Shown here: positions 1 through 6,209 of the stretch, piece after piece
How positions within the stretch are numbered: the first letter of the stretch is position 1
Layout: the number at the start of each line of letters is the position of its first letter
Position numbers and translations under genes: made by a program
The notes under the pieces: model-generated
What the model was told of the DNA's origin: nothing
The model's database searches: none
Seen by the model: only the letters and a program-made list of their open reading frames with translations
Assembly (NCBI GenBank): GCA_031288855.1
Contig: JAITQQ010000149.1
Span: 1-6,796, forward strand
DNA from: Prevotellaceae bacterium
GTDB taxonomy: Bacteria; Bacteroidota; Bacteroidia; Bacteroidales; UBA932
Reading direction: 5' to 3'
DNA: 6,796 nt

Positions 1-1
1 G

Positions 2-90
2 CGGAAGGGGGGGGATTCGAACCCCCGGTACAGTTATTCCCGTACGACAGTTTAGCAAACTGTTGGTTTAAGCCACTCACCCACCCTTCC
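2..90 (-). tRNA. tRNA-Ser (anticodon GCT)
   Basis: Read on the minus strand, this folds as a complete class II tRNA. The acceptor stem GGAAGGG (90-84) pairs with CCCTTCC (9-3), and the discriminator is G at 2. A three-pair D stem (GGT/ACC) is followed by an anticodon stem ACAGT/ACTGT around loop TTGCTAA. The anticodon GCT lies at 56-54 and reads AGC/AGT serine codons. A long variable arm closed by GTAC/GTAC, the hallmark of serine tRNAs, precedes a T arm of five G:C pairs with loop TTCGAAT. The window starts too close to the 3' end to show whether CCA is encoded; only one C follows the discriminator. A promoter lies about 40 bases upstream. Confidence 0.97.
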
Positions 91-128
91 AAAGAGTATA
101 AGAACGCGTCAAAAAATCAAATCCGGTG

Positions 129-158
129 CAAAGATACAACATTTTTAAAAACCACAAA
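129..158 (-). promoter_or_regulatory. Bacteroidota-type promoter for tRNA-Ser
   Basis: On the minus strand the -33 element TTTG (158-155) is followed after 18 bases by the -7 element TATCTTTG (136-129), a full match to TAnnTTTG. Transcription would start near 121-125, about 30-35 bases before the tRNA 5' end, which fits a short processed leader. Confidence 0.8.
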
Positions 159-193
159 GCCCCTCTGTACATATTTGATGCCTTTATTTTATT

Positions 194-224
194 TTTGTAC
201 TTCCGAAAAAAAGCACTACTTTTG
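194..224 (+). promoter_or_regulatory. Bacteroidota-type promoter for tRNA-Pro
   Basis: The -33 element TTTG (194-197) is followed after 19 bases by the -7 element TACTTTTG (217-224), a full match to TAnnTTTG. The predicted start is near 228-231, leaving about 30 bases of leader before the tRNA at 262. It stands back to back with the tRNA-Ser promoter; the two -33 elements are 35 bases apart. Confidence 0.82.
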
Positions 225-261
225 TATCCCTTTGCATTAATTATTAATGTGGAGAATTTTT

Positions 262-335
262 CGGGGTGTGGCGCAGTTGGCTAGCGCACCTGCTTTGGGA
301 GCAGGGGGTCCTCCGTTCGAGTCGGAGTACCCCGA
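262..335 (+). tRNA. tRNA-Pro (anticodon TGG)
   Basis: This is a complete 74-base cloverleaf. The acceptor CGGGGTG (262-268) pairs with TACCCCG (328-334) with one G:U pair, and the discriminator is A335. The D stem begins GCGC at 271. The anticodon stem CCTGC/GCAGG encloses loop TTTGGGA with anticodon TGG at 296-298, which reads proline codons. The T stem CTCCG/CGGAG encloses loop TTCGAGT. The bases after the discriminator are CA rather than CCA, so the CCA end must be added after transcription. The gene runs toward yhhQ (convergent) and I see no clear hairpin-plus-T-run terminator between them. Confidence 0.97.
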
Positions 336-388
336 CAAATGAGGTCTGATTTATTATTTTATTGTAAAAATCACAACAATTTACCCCT

Positions 389-1069
389 TTAAAGCTGCTT
401 TAACTTCAACGGATTGTACGACACTTGCTCGTCGTACACATCACTCTGGTCTACACGTTTGATATACTTCACCACCCTGATGGTGACAGGAAGCGCCACC
501 ACTTCGTATGCCGTTTTCATGCCGGCTTGCGTGGCAATAAGCACCAGCAAGGCATCGAAAGGAACGGTGCCGGCAAAGGCAATGGGAAAGAAAATGATGG
601 AATCGGCCAGTTCGCCCACTACGGTGGAAGCAATGGCACGCAAGGAAAAATGCCGCCCCTTGGAGCGTATTTTCATACGGCTCATCACGTAGGCATTGAG
701 AAACGACCCCACGAGAAAAGCCGTGAAACTGGCTATGGCAATGCGGGGCGTGGAATCAAAAACCCGCACAAAAGCCTCTTGATTCTCCCATCCGGGAGCC
801 GGCGGCAACAAGCCGGCAAACTGTATAAAACCTACCGTGAGAAAATTCATGGCAAAACCTGTCCATATTACAAGGCGGGCTTTCCGGTAGCCCCACACCT
901 CGGCAATGCAGTCGTTGAGGATGTAGGAAATGGGAAACACCATTAACCCGGCGGTGGCCATCACCGGCCCGAGGGCGATAAGTTTAACTTCCAAAATGTT
1001 TGATACGATAAGGCACACATTGAAGAGGATGCCAAGCAGCACAAAGGCCAAAGAGAATGTTTTTTTCAT
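389..1069 (-). CDS. yhhQ: YhhQ-type queuosine precursor (preQ0/preQ1) transporter, VUT family
   Basis: This 226-residue integral membrane protein belongs to the YhhQ/VUT_1 family, whose studied members import the 7-deazaguanine precursors preQ0 and/or preQ1 across the inner membrane for queuosine modification of tRNA. About six hydrophobic segments are visible (roughly residues 7-25, 30-52, 66-88, 108-130, 145-168 and 170-200). Family hallmarks seen are SNILEVKLI near residue 23, the segment from PISY (46) through ILNDCIAEVWGYRKAR (50-65), and the VVGELADSIIFF stretch (150-161) with charged E153 and D156. Length is normal. The ATG at 1069 directly starts the first hydrophobic helix after MKK, so the start is sound. 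The gene stands alone: no queuosine biosynthesis genes flank it. It has its own -7 element and a candidate preQ1 riboswitch in the leader. Substrate specificity between preQ0 and preQ1 cannot be read from the sequence. Confidence 0.93.
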   Translation of the reverse strand: MKKTFSLAFVLLGILFNVCLIVSNILEVKLIALGPVMATAGLMVFPISYILNDCIAEVWGYRKARLVIWTGFAMNFLTVGFIQFAGLLPPAPGWENQEAFVRVFDSTPRIAIASFTAFLVGSFLNAYVMSRMKIRSKGRHFSLRAIASTVVGELADSIIFFPIAFAGTVPFDALLVLIATQAGMKTAYEVVALPVTIRVVKYIKRVDQSDVYDEQVSYNPLKLKQL

Positions 1070-1073
1070 TATT

Positions 1074-1103
1074 CTTGTTTTTTACGTGGTGTTCAAGCAC
1101 ACG
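1074..1103 (-). promoter_or_regulatory. Candidate class I preQ1 riboswitch in the yhhQ leader
   Basis: Read on the minus strand, the leader can form the H-type pseudoknot of preQ1-I aptamers. P1 is CGTG (1103-1100) with CACG (1088-1085). L1 is TG. P2 is CTTG (1097-1094) with CAAG (1077-1074). L2 is AACA, and the A-rich tail TAAAAAA (1084-1078) runs between P1 and P2. Positions that contact ligand in known aptamers are matched: U right after the P1 5' strand (1099), the C that would pair with preQ1 just before the P1 3' strand (1089), the A before P2 (1078), a G:C pair beneath the ligand (1100:1088), and a G:C pair starting P2 (1094:1077). The 3' end is four bases from the yhhQ ATG, so translational repression is the likely mode. 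P1 is only four pairs, slightly shorter than the well-studied examples. The fold was drawn by hand, but the gene context supports it. Confidence 0.62.
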
Positions 1104-1115
1104 GTGAATATTCAC
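1104..1115. repeat. 12-base perfect palindrome in the yhhQ leader
   Basis: GTGAATATTCAC reads identically on both strands. It lies between the predicted transcription start (near 1122-1126) and the candidate riboswitch, which it abuts. It could be a small operator just downstream of the promoter, or a weak four-pair hairpin with an AUAU loop in the RNA. A chance palindrome is not excluded. Confidence 0.4.
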
Positions 1116-1129
1116 TATTTTTCAAGGCA

Positions 1130-1137
1130 CAAAGATA
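1130..1137 (-). promoter_or_regulatory. -7 promoter element for yhhQ
   Basis: TATCTTTG on the minus strand fully matches TAnnTTTG and is identical to the tRNA-Ser -7 element. No good -33 TTTG is present at the expected distance, where the sequence runs into the end of the upstream gene. The predicted start near 1122-1126 gives a leader of about 55 bases. The element begins 16 bases beyond the upstream stop codon, so yhhQ can be transcribed separately, although read-through is not ruled out. Confidence 0.6.
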
Positions 1138-1153
1138 GAAAAAAAATCCTAAA

Positions 1154-3781
1154 CTAAGATAACGAAAACGATACTTTGAGTAAAACCGACACAGGGCGCA
1201 ATTCAAACGTATTATATAGTTCATTTAAACTGCTGACAGCGGCATATTGATAACTGCCGGTGTTGAAAATATTTTTACAATCCAGTGCGAACTCCACGTT
1301 TTTCAGCACGTATTGTATTCCGGCGTCGGTAAAGAACACGGCAGGATACGACATGCCTTGCCTGTGCGTATAAAAATAATCACACTGCACATACCCTTTC
1401 CATTTTTTTGAAAAGGTGACGTACCCTGTTAAAAAATGCGACATGGAAAAAACCGGCGCACTTGTTTCTGTTTGCAAATCATATATGCGCATTTGCGAAC
1501 GTGTAAATGTGGCCTTGTATTCCACGTTTATCCGGTGGGCAATGCGGGCGGCTATTTTTGGAAGAAGCGAAACCGATGCGTTGGCATAACGGGTACGCAC
1601 ATGTTGGCGGACTTGTTCGGCTTCCGCACGGTTGTAATTTACCCCCAACCAAAAAGTAGTATTCCACGCATCAATCAACCGGCTGGCCTCTCCGCTTATT
1701 TCCCATCTGGAAAAAGGCGCGTACCGGCCAATCGGCTCACGCCGGCTTAAAATGCCGCTAAAACTGTAGTCGTACAACATCCTGTTACCCGCATAATACG
1801 CAGCCGAAAGGTTGGCAAAAAAAGCGGTAACGGTATTTCGATACGAGAAAATGAGCCGGTGGCTGCTGAGTCGCGATTCTTCCTGCAAATCGCTGCTGTT
1901 TTTCTCCATGCTGCGATAGTTGGTCAAAATATAATGCGGCGTCATACTGCGGATGTCGCCCAACGTGTTGCTCCACGATGAATAGGCCGACGCCTTCCAT
2001 CGGGCGTTCCATTCGTAAATCAGCGACAATTGCGGCTGCGCCAACCAGCGCGGTGTCCCATTAATAATATTGTAACTTGCCGGCAACGTCAGCGAGGCCT
2101 TTAATTGCCGCCCCTGATAAGCAAGACGCGGTTGCAGCGAATAGTGATAATGCGTTACGCCGAAATGATTCGCAAACGTGTCAACAGCATTCGCAGGTAT
2201 GGCGTTAACCACCGGGAACAACTCCGAATTGACCCGTTGCGACTTCAGCTGAAACCCGGCCCTGAGCTCCATCCGCCAATTGTTTCTGCTTGCTTTGAGC
2301 GCAACGTAATTATTGGAAAAAAACGACGTGAAATGCACCGTTTGGCAAAGTGCATCGAACGTGTTGCCGTCGTTGAAAATCGATTCATATATGCCCGGCG
2401 TTATCTGCAATTCCTGAGGCAGGGAGCTGTAGCTGTTGAACGACGTAAATTGAACATTAAAACGCCCTGTATTCTTCATCCACTGAAAATCGTTGGATAA
2501 AAAATGTTGTGGTGTTTGCAATTTTTGCGTTACATTTCCGGCTTCGTTCAATACGCCGGCGCGGGTATCCGTCCATTGTTCACGCACAATGAGGTTATTC
2601 ATCAAGTAGTGATTATCAGCGTTGGAAGTGAGCGCCACATTTGCTTCCAGTTGGTTGTTGTAGCGCTTGCTGTCTTGGCTTTCCGAAATAACGAGGGCGC
2701 TGTCGGCAGGAAGATAATACACCGTTTTTGTTTCGGTATGGCGGCACTGCTCATCGTACAGATAATTCAGGTTGGCGCGAAGCTGATAATCGTTGCCTGT
2801 GCGCCAAAGGTGGTTGCTGCTCAACAAATGTGAATGGTTGAACAGTGTCCGGTTTTCGCTCAGACCCGGCGTTGCAGGCGCAATAACCGACAACCAGTCG
2901 GATTCACCGGTAGTATTTTCAAACGACGTCATCAACGAATTTACCGCGTGAAAACGCAATTCGTCGGTTACATTCAGGCCGGTGTTATTTGTTTTATACA
3001 GGTTGATGTTTTGTTGGCTGCGGCTGATGCGCATCAGGGTCAGGCGGTCGTTCCACAGGAAAGGGGCTGCGCCGAAACCCGCATCGGCCTTACTCAGCCA
3101 CCTCGACCGGGCGCCGTCTTTCAACACCAAATTAATAGCTGCCTGGTCGGAAAAAGTATTTTGCGCCAACGCTTTTATCGGTTGGTGATTTTCCAATACC
3201 TGCACTTTCGACACGGCGTCGGCAGGCACATTCCGGGTAGCCAATCCGTATTTTCCGCCCAACGCATCCATCCCTTCGATATAGAATTTATTGATAGGCG
3301 TGCCGTTGTATGAAATAGCGCCGCTTTCGCTCACATTTATACCCGGTAGCCTTTTCAGCACATCGCCAATCACCCGGTCGTGCTCCGACTGAAATGCGGA
3401 AACCGAATAATTAATCGTGTCACGTTGATTCCATATTTTACTGGGGCGGACAACAACCTCCCGCAAATTTACAGCTTCCACTTCCAACGCCACGTCGTAT
3501 GCCGTTTGCTTGGCGGTTATTTTCCGTTGTTGTTTGGCATAACCCAATAAAGAAAATTCCAGATACAACGAATCGCCCGGCGCTTTGGCGGTGATGCGGT
3601 ACGTGCCTTTCGCATCGCTGAACGTATAACCGGCGATTTTATTTTCATTCGTTCTCAGTAACACCGAAACGCCCTGCAGCGGCGCGTTTGTAGCGGCGTC
3701 AACCACTTTACCCTCTATCTGCTGTGCGCTTGCTGTGGCAACCATGCCGCATAAAACAGCAAGTATGACGATTGTTTTCAC
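1154..3781 (-). CDS. Outer-membrane beta-barrel protein, TonB-dependent-receptor-like, with N-terminal carboxypeptidase-regulatory domain
   Basis: This 875-residue protein has a signal peptide (about 1-19, cleavage likely after TASA). A carboxypeptidase-regulatory-like beta-sandwich follows (22-101; IEGKVVDAATNAPLQGVSV at its start), then a TonB-box-like LREVVV (106-111). Next comes a plug-like domain (about 115-222) with VLKRLPGINV, INKFYIEG and VSKVQVLENHQPIKAL, and a long C-terminal barrel rich in alternating, aromatic and Asn/Ser residues (about 230-875). The architecture indicates a transporter or receptor in the outer membrane; the substrate cannot be told. No SusD-like partner is adjacent, so this is not an obvious glycan-uptake locus. 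The start is GTG: it is the only start giving a full signal peptide, and the next Met is at residue 13. It lies 11 bases after the GLPGLI gene stop, so the two are surely co-transcribed. The chain ends in SFSLS instead of the common terminal Phe. Confidence 0.88.
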   Translation of the reverse strand: MKTIVILAVLCGMVATASAQQIEGKVVDAATNAPLQGVSVLLRTNENKIAGYTFSDAKGTYRITAKAPGDSLYLEFSLLGYAKQQRKITAKQTAYDVALEVEAVNLREVVVRPSKIWNQRDTINYSVSAFQSEHDRVIGDVLKRLPGINVSESGAISYNGTPINKFYIEGMDALGGKYGLATRNVPADAVSKVQVLENHQPIKALAQNTFSDQAAINLVLKDGARSRWLSKADAGFGAAPFLWNDRLTLMRISRSQQNINLYKTNNTGLNVTDELRFHAVNSLMTSFENTTGESDWLSVIAPATPGLSENRTLFNHSHLLSSNHLWRTGNDYQLRANLNYLYDEQCRHTETKTVYYLPADSALVISESQDSKRYNNQLEANVALTSNADNHYLMNNLIVREQWTDTRAGVLNEAGNVTQKLQTPQHFLSNDFQWMKNTGRFNVQFTSFNSYSSLPQELQITPGIYESIFNDGNTFDALCQTVHFTSFFSNNYVALKASRNNWRMELRAGFQLKSQRVNSELFPVVNAIPANAVDTFANHFGVTHYHYSLQPRLAYQGRQLKASLTLPASYNIINGTPRWLAQPQLSLIYEWNARWKASAYSSWSNTLGDIRSMTPHYILTNYRSMEKNSSDLQEESRLSSHRLIFSYRNTVTAFFANLSAAYYAGNRMLYDYSFSGILSRREPIGRYAPFSRWEISGEASRLIDAWNTTFWLGVNYNRAEAEQVRQHVRTRYANASVSLLPKIAARIAHRINVEYKATFTRSQMRIYDLQTETSAPVFSMSHFLTGYVTFSKKWKGYVQCDYFYTHRQGMSYPAVFFTDAGIQYVLKNVEFALDCKNIFNTGSYQYAAVSSLNELYNTFELRPVSVLLKVSFSLS

Positions 3782-3792
3782 GAGTCACTGAG

Positions 3793-4671
3793 TTATCGTT
3801 CTATGGGATTATAAGGCTGTTCAGGCACATCGCTTGCTTTCATTGGCGTGCCATCCTCTTTCTGAACAGTTACTTTTACATTGCCGGGCGCCATCTGGCC
3901 TGTCAAAAAACTCATCGGGTCTTTTTTGAAACGGCTATATACCTTATTAAATTCGGCACGGCTCACGTTGGCATAATTACTTTTTCTAATGCCTATGGGA
4001 ATTTTTGTTTTCGGCAACTCAATACCCGAACATTCGAAGAGGTAATGATTTTCCGCATCAACCACTTTTAGAATAAGGCCGGGCAATCCACTGAATTTCC
4101 AAGGGCCATTATTGACGGGAATGTCTGTGGTAAACCACGCCGTATAGTCGCGTCCGCGAAATGAAGCGGTTGCTTTTTGGCAGGAATAGCCCAACACAGT
4201 CAAAGTATCGGGTTCGATTTCCCATGAAATTTCTACCGTTTCTTCGTACTTGTAAACAGTGTTGACAATGGCGTCGGTGGTAGTTATTTTCCCGTCAGGA
4301 TAATTTTTGTATATATCGTATGAAAACGCACCGCCACGGTACTGTCCGGGGTTATTGAGTATCTGTTCTGCAGTAGCGGAAGCCCGCAGCGAGTCGGCTA
4401 TAAAATTCCGATAACTGTAAAAATGGCTTACCTTGTGGCCCGCCAACAGCAACATTTCTTCGGTACTCACCTCTTCGGGCTTTGCCGCATCTTTCACAAA
4501 AGAAAGCAGGTAACTACATTTCAGAAAAGCGGAATCCAAAACTTGCAGCGGCGATTTCCGGTTGTCCGACATCCGTACACCGCCGTTGGATATCTCAACA
4601 TGAAAAGTCTGCTGCGCCCGTGCCGTCACGAACACACAGCATAAGAAGAAAAGTGCAGTAATTGATTTCAT
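3793..4671 (-). CDS. GLPGLI family secreted/periplasmic protein
   Basis: This 292-residue protein of the Bacteroidota GLPGLI family (TIGR01200) has no established biochemical function. Residues 1-19 form a signal peptide (hydrophobic LFFLCCVFV, cleavage likely after ARA). The naming motif GLPGLI lies at 195-200, inside the family core YTAWFTTDIPVNNGPWKF followed by SGLPGLIL (176-201). The region EIEPDTLTVLGYSCQKA (151-167), with conserved-type Gly-Tyr-x-Cys, precedes it. No further membrane helix or lipobox is seen, so periplasmic or envelope-associated location is expected. It is the first gene of the operon with the downstream beta-barrel protein, a pairing seen widely in this phylum, which suggests the two act together at the envelope. 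The ATG at 4671 is preceded by an A-rich stretch (AATTAAAAAAA), typical of Bacteroidota initiation sites, with no Shine-Dalgarno match. Confidence 0.93.
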   Translation of the reverse strand: MKSITALFFLCCVFVTARAQQTFHVEISNGGVRMSDNRKSPLQVLDSAFLKCSYLLSFVKDAAKPEEVSTEEMLLLAGHKVSHFYSYRNFIADSLRASATAEQILNNPGQYRGGAFSYDIYKNYPDGKITTTDAIVNTVYKYEETVEISWEIEPDTLTVLGYSCQKATASFRGRDYTAWFTTDIPVNNGPWKFSGLPGLILKVVDAENHYLFECSGIELPKTKIPIGIRKSNYANVSRAEFNKVYSRFKKDPMSFLTGQMAPGNVKVTVQKEDGTPMKASDVPEQPYNPIER

Positions 4672-4691
4672 TTTTTTTAATTGTTTAGTTT

Positions 4692-4704
4692 ATTCAAATT
4701 GAAT
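4692..4704. repeat. 13-base inverted repeat near the GLPGLI transcription start
   Basis: ATTCAA-A-TTGAAT is perfectly symmetric about base 4698. It lies in the predicted leader or just at the start of the GLPGLI transcript, 8 bases from the candidate -7 element. It may be a repressor-type site or a chance AT-rich palindrome. Confidence 0.3.
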
Positions 4705-4711
4705 TTCACTA

Positions 4712-4719
4712 CAAAGGTC
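4712..4719 (-). promoter_or_regulatory. Weak candidate -7 element for the GLPGLI/outer-membrane operon
   Basis: GACCTTTG on the minus strand keeps the TTTG half of TAnnTTTG but not the leading T. No TTTG -33 is found at the expected distance; that region is the A-tract repeat block. A start near 4704-4708 would give a leader of about 35 bases. The poor match would suit a promoter that needs an activator, which is inference. Confidence 0.35.
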
Positions 4720-4752
4720 GATAAACGAACATTAAAAAAACAGACACCGGAT

Positions 4753-4793
4753 GTCAAAAAAACGTCAAAAAAAATGCGGCATGTCAAAAAAAA
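4753..4793 (+). repeat. Three A-tract direct repeats, GTC followed by at least seven A; possible regulator sites
   Basis: GTCAAAAAAA occurs at 4753-4762, 4764 and 4783 (the last two with eight A). Start-to-start spacing is 11 and 19 bases, close to one and two helical turns, and the first and third copies share an extra AT (ATGTC) 30 bases apart. They lie between the two divergent promoters, where an OmpR-type regulator would bind direct repeats. A-tracts also bend DNA, so the block may act structurally. Confidence 0.45.
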
Positions 4794-4815
4794 TTAAAAA
4801 TTGCAAAAAAAGTGA

Positions 4816-4823
4816 TAGCTTTG
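4816..4823 (+). promoter_or_regulatory. -7 promoter element directly before the histidine kinase ATG
   Basis: TAGCTTTG fully matches TAnnTTTG and ends just four bases before the ATG at 4828, so transcription should begin at or within a base or two of the start codon, giving a leaderless or nearly leaderless mRNA. Its first three bases (TAG) are also an in-frame stop for the kinase frame, so the protein cannot start farther upstream. The -33 position holds TTAA, a poor match. Confidence 0.55.
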
Positions 4824-4827
4824 CAAT

Positions 4828-6186
4828 ATGTTTTCATTCAAGCGAAATCCAAATTCATCGTGGATAGGTTGGGCGTCGTTGCTGAGCATAGCCGCCCTCC
4901 TGTGCTTTCAGGTATATTGGCTGCACGACAGCTACACCACCACCTACGCCAAATTTGTTGCGGATGCGGGCGAAGCGTTACAGGAAGCCTGTAAGCAGGA
5001 AGAACAACGGATAAAAACAGAGATGGAAGAAAACTCACCGCTCTCTTTCACTAACCGGTCTGTCAATATCGACACTTCCGCCTCGCCTTTAGCTATAAAG
5101 GCTACCATCATAAAAAAAGCTACCGTCATAAAGATGCAAACAGACGACTATACAATAAATTTGCACCGGTTAGACAGTTTGTATCGTCAAACTTTGGCAA
5201 AACGTGGTTTGTACATTGATTTTTCGTTGGCGCTGTGTGACGCAGACAAGTCCAAAACCACGCAAAGCAGCCGGCGGGAAGGTGCGGCAATCATAGTAGA
5301 ATCGAACTATCTGGGCACTTCCTATTCCTTCTCCGGCACTCAACAATCGTTTGATATCAACATCAACCTGCATCGCGTGGCGGCTACCGTGCCGTTCACG
5401 CCATTCCTCATTTTTCGCCGGATGGCGGGCATTTTAATCATTTCCGTGATGTTGTTCTTAGTCATTATATCGTGTTTAATGTATCAATTGAAAATTATCC
5501 GCAACCAAAAAAACACGGCAAAAATGAAAAACGACTTCATCGCCAATTTCACGCATGAGCTGAAAACGCCCATTGCCGTAGCCTATGCAGCATTGGACAC
5601 CTTAGCGTATAACCGGGTGACGGCCGCCGAAGCCATAGGTGTGGGTAAATCACAACTGAAACGCTTGTCGGGCTTGGTCGAGAAAATACTCAGCCTGTCG
5701 CTCGAAGAGCGGGAGCAGCCGGTGTTGTATTCCGAAGAAATTCTGTTGAACGAATGGCTTCCGGCACTGACAGCGCCCTTTCAGCTACGGACGGACAAGA
5801 AAGTAGAATTTCAGGTAACCTGTTCTTCCGACAATATAAAAATAAAGATAGACAAAGCGCACTTCGCCAATGCACTGAATAATATTATCGACAATGCGCT
5901 GAAATATTCCGGAGAACAAGTGCAGGTAATGATTGCATGTGAACGCACGCCGCATAAATTGCAAATTTCCATACGCGACAACGGCTTTGGCATTCCCGGC
6001 AGTGAAATTCAAAAAATATTCGACCGTTTCTATCGAGGAAAAACAACCGCCGGCCGCATTAAAGGTTTCGGTTTGGGATTAAATTATGCGAAAACAATAG
6101 TGGCGCACTACGGCGGGACTATTGAAGTGGAAAGCGCCGTGGGCAAAGGAAGTAATTTTATTATCACCCTCCCGATGGAGGATTAA
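4828..6186 (+). CDS. Two-component sensor histidine kinase, RprX-like, without HAMP domain
   Basis: This 452-residue inner-membrane sensor kinase has a first transmembrane helix at about 12-31, a periplasmic sensor region at about 34-192 with no domain I recognise, and a second helix at about 197-219. The kinase core follows: H box FTHELKTP with the phospho-accepting H243, N box NNIIDNALKYS (351-361), G1 DNGFGIP (384-390), F box FDRFYRG (398-404) and G2 GFGLGLNYAK (413-422). All catalytic motifs look intact. Only about 24 residues separate the second helix from H243, too short for a HAMP domain, so the helix should run straight into the dimerisation helix. The ATG at 4828 is forced by an in-frame TAG at 4816 and by the need to include the first helix. 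It is followed after 23 bases by its partner response regulator and is divergent from the GLPGLI/barrel operon. Resemblance to the Bacteroides RprX group is by motif impression only. Confidence 0.93.
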   Translation: MFSFKRNPNSSWIGWASLLSIAALLCFQVYWLHDSYTTTYAKFVADAGEALQEACKQEEQRIKTEMEENSPLSFTNRSVNIDTSASPLAIKATIIKKATVIKMQTDDYTINLHRLDSLYRQTLAKRGLYIDFSLALCDADKSKTTQSSRREGAAIIVESNYLGTSYSFSGTQQSFDININLHRVAATVPFTPFLIFRRMAGILIISVMLFLVIISCLMYQLKIIRNQKNTAKMKNDFIANFTHELKTPIAVAYAALDTLAYNRVTAAEAIGVGKSQLKRLSGLVEKILSLSLEEREQPVLYSEEILLNEWLPALTAPFQLRTDKKVEFQVTCSSDNIKIKIDKAHFANALNNIIDNALKYSGEQVQVMIACERTPHKLQISIRDNGFGIPGSEIQKIFDRFYRGKTTAGRIKGFGLGLNYAKTIVAHYGGTIEVESAVGKGSNFIITLPMED

Positions 6187-6209
6187 AAATCAAGAATGAC
6201 GTTGCAACC

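Noticed and set aside
107..115. GTCAAAAAA near the tRNA-Ser 5' end as a fourth copy of the A-tract repeat
   Set aside because: It is a single copy with six A in A-rich DNA, far from the two-component locus. A similar stretch occurs inside coding sequence near 3903, so this is background.
389..403. Inverted repeat TTAAAGC-T-GCTTTAA over the yhhQ stop codon as a terminator
   Set aside because: The stem is AT-rich, and no T-run follows it directly on either strand. It coincides with coding sequence, so I do not call a terminator.
425..946. Long plus-strand open frame across yhhQ
   Set aside because: It is antisense to a well-recognised membrane protein gene, its translation resembles no family, and it lacks a promoter or coding character of its own.
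1138..1153. T-run after the barrel-gene stop (minus strand) as a rho-independent terminator
   Set aside because: Eight T follow closely, but no stable GC-bearing stem precedes them. The run also sits just upstream of the yhhQ -7 element and may serve that promoter instead.
2834..3313. Plus-strand open frames opposite the beta-barrel gene (also at 2105-2500 and 2504-2833)
   Set aside because: They are shadows of the minus-strand gene, whose signal peptide, regulatory domain and plug motifs are all in one uninterrupted frame.
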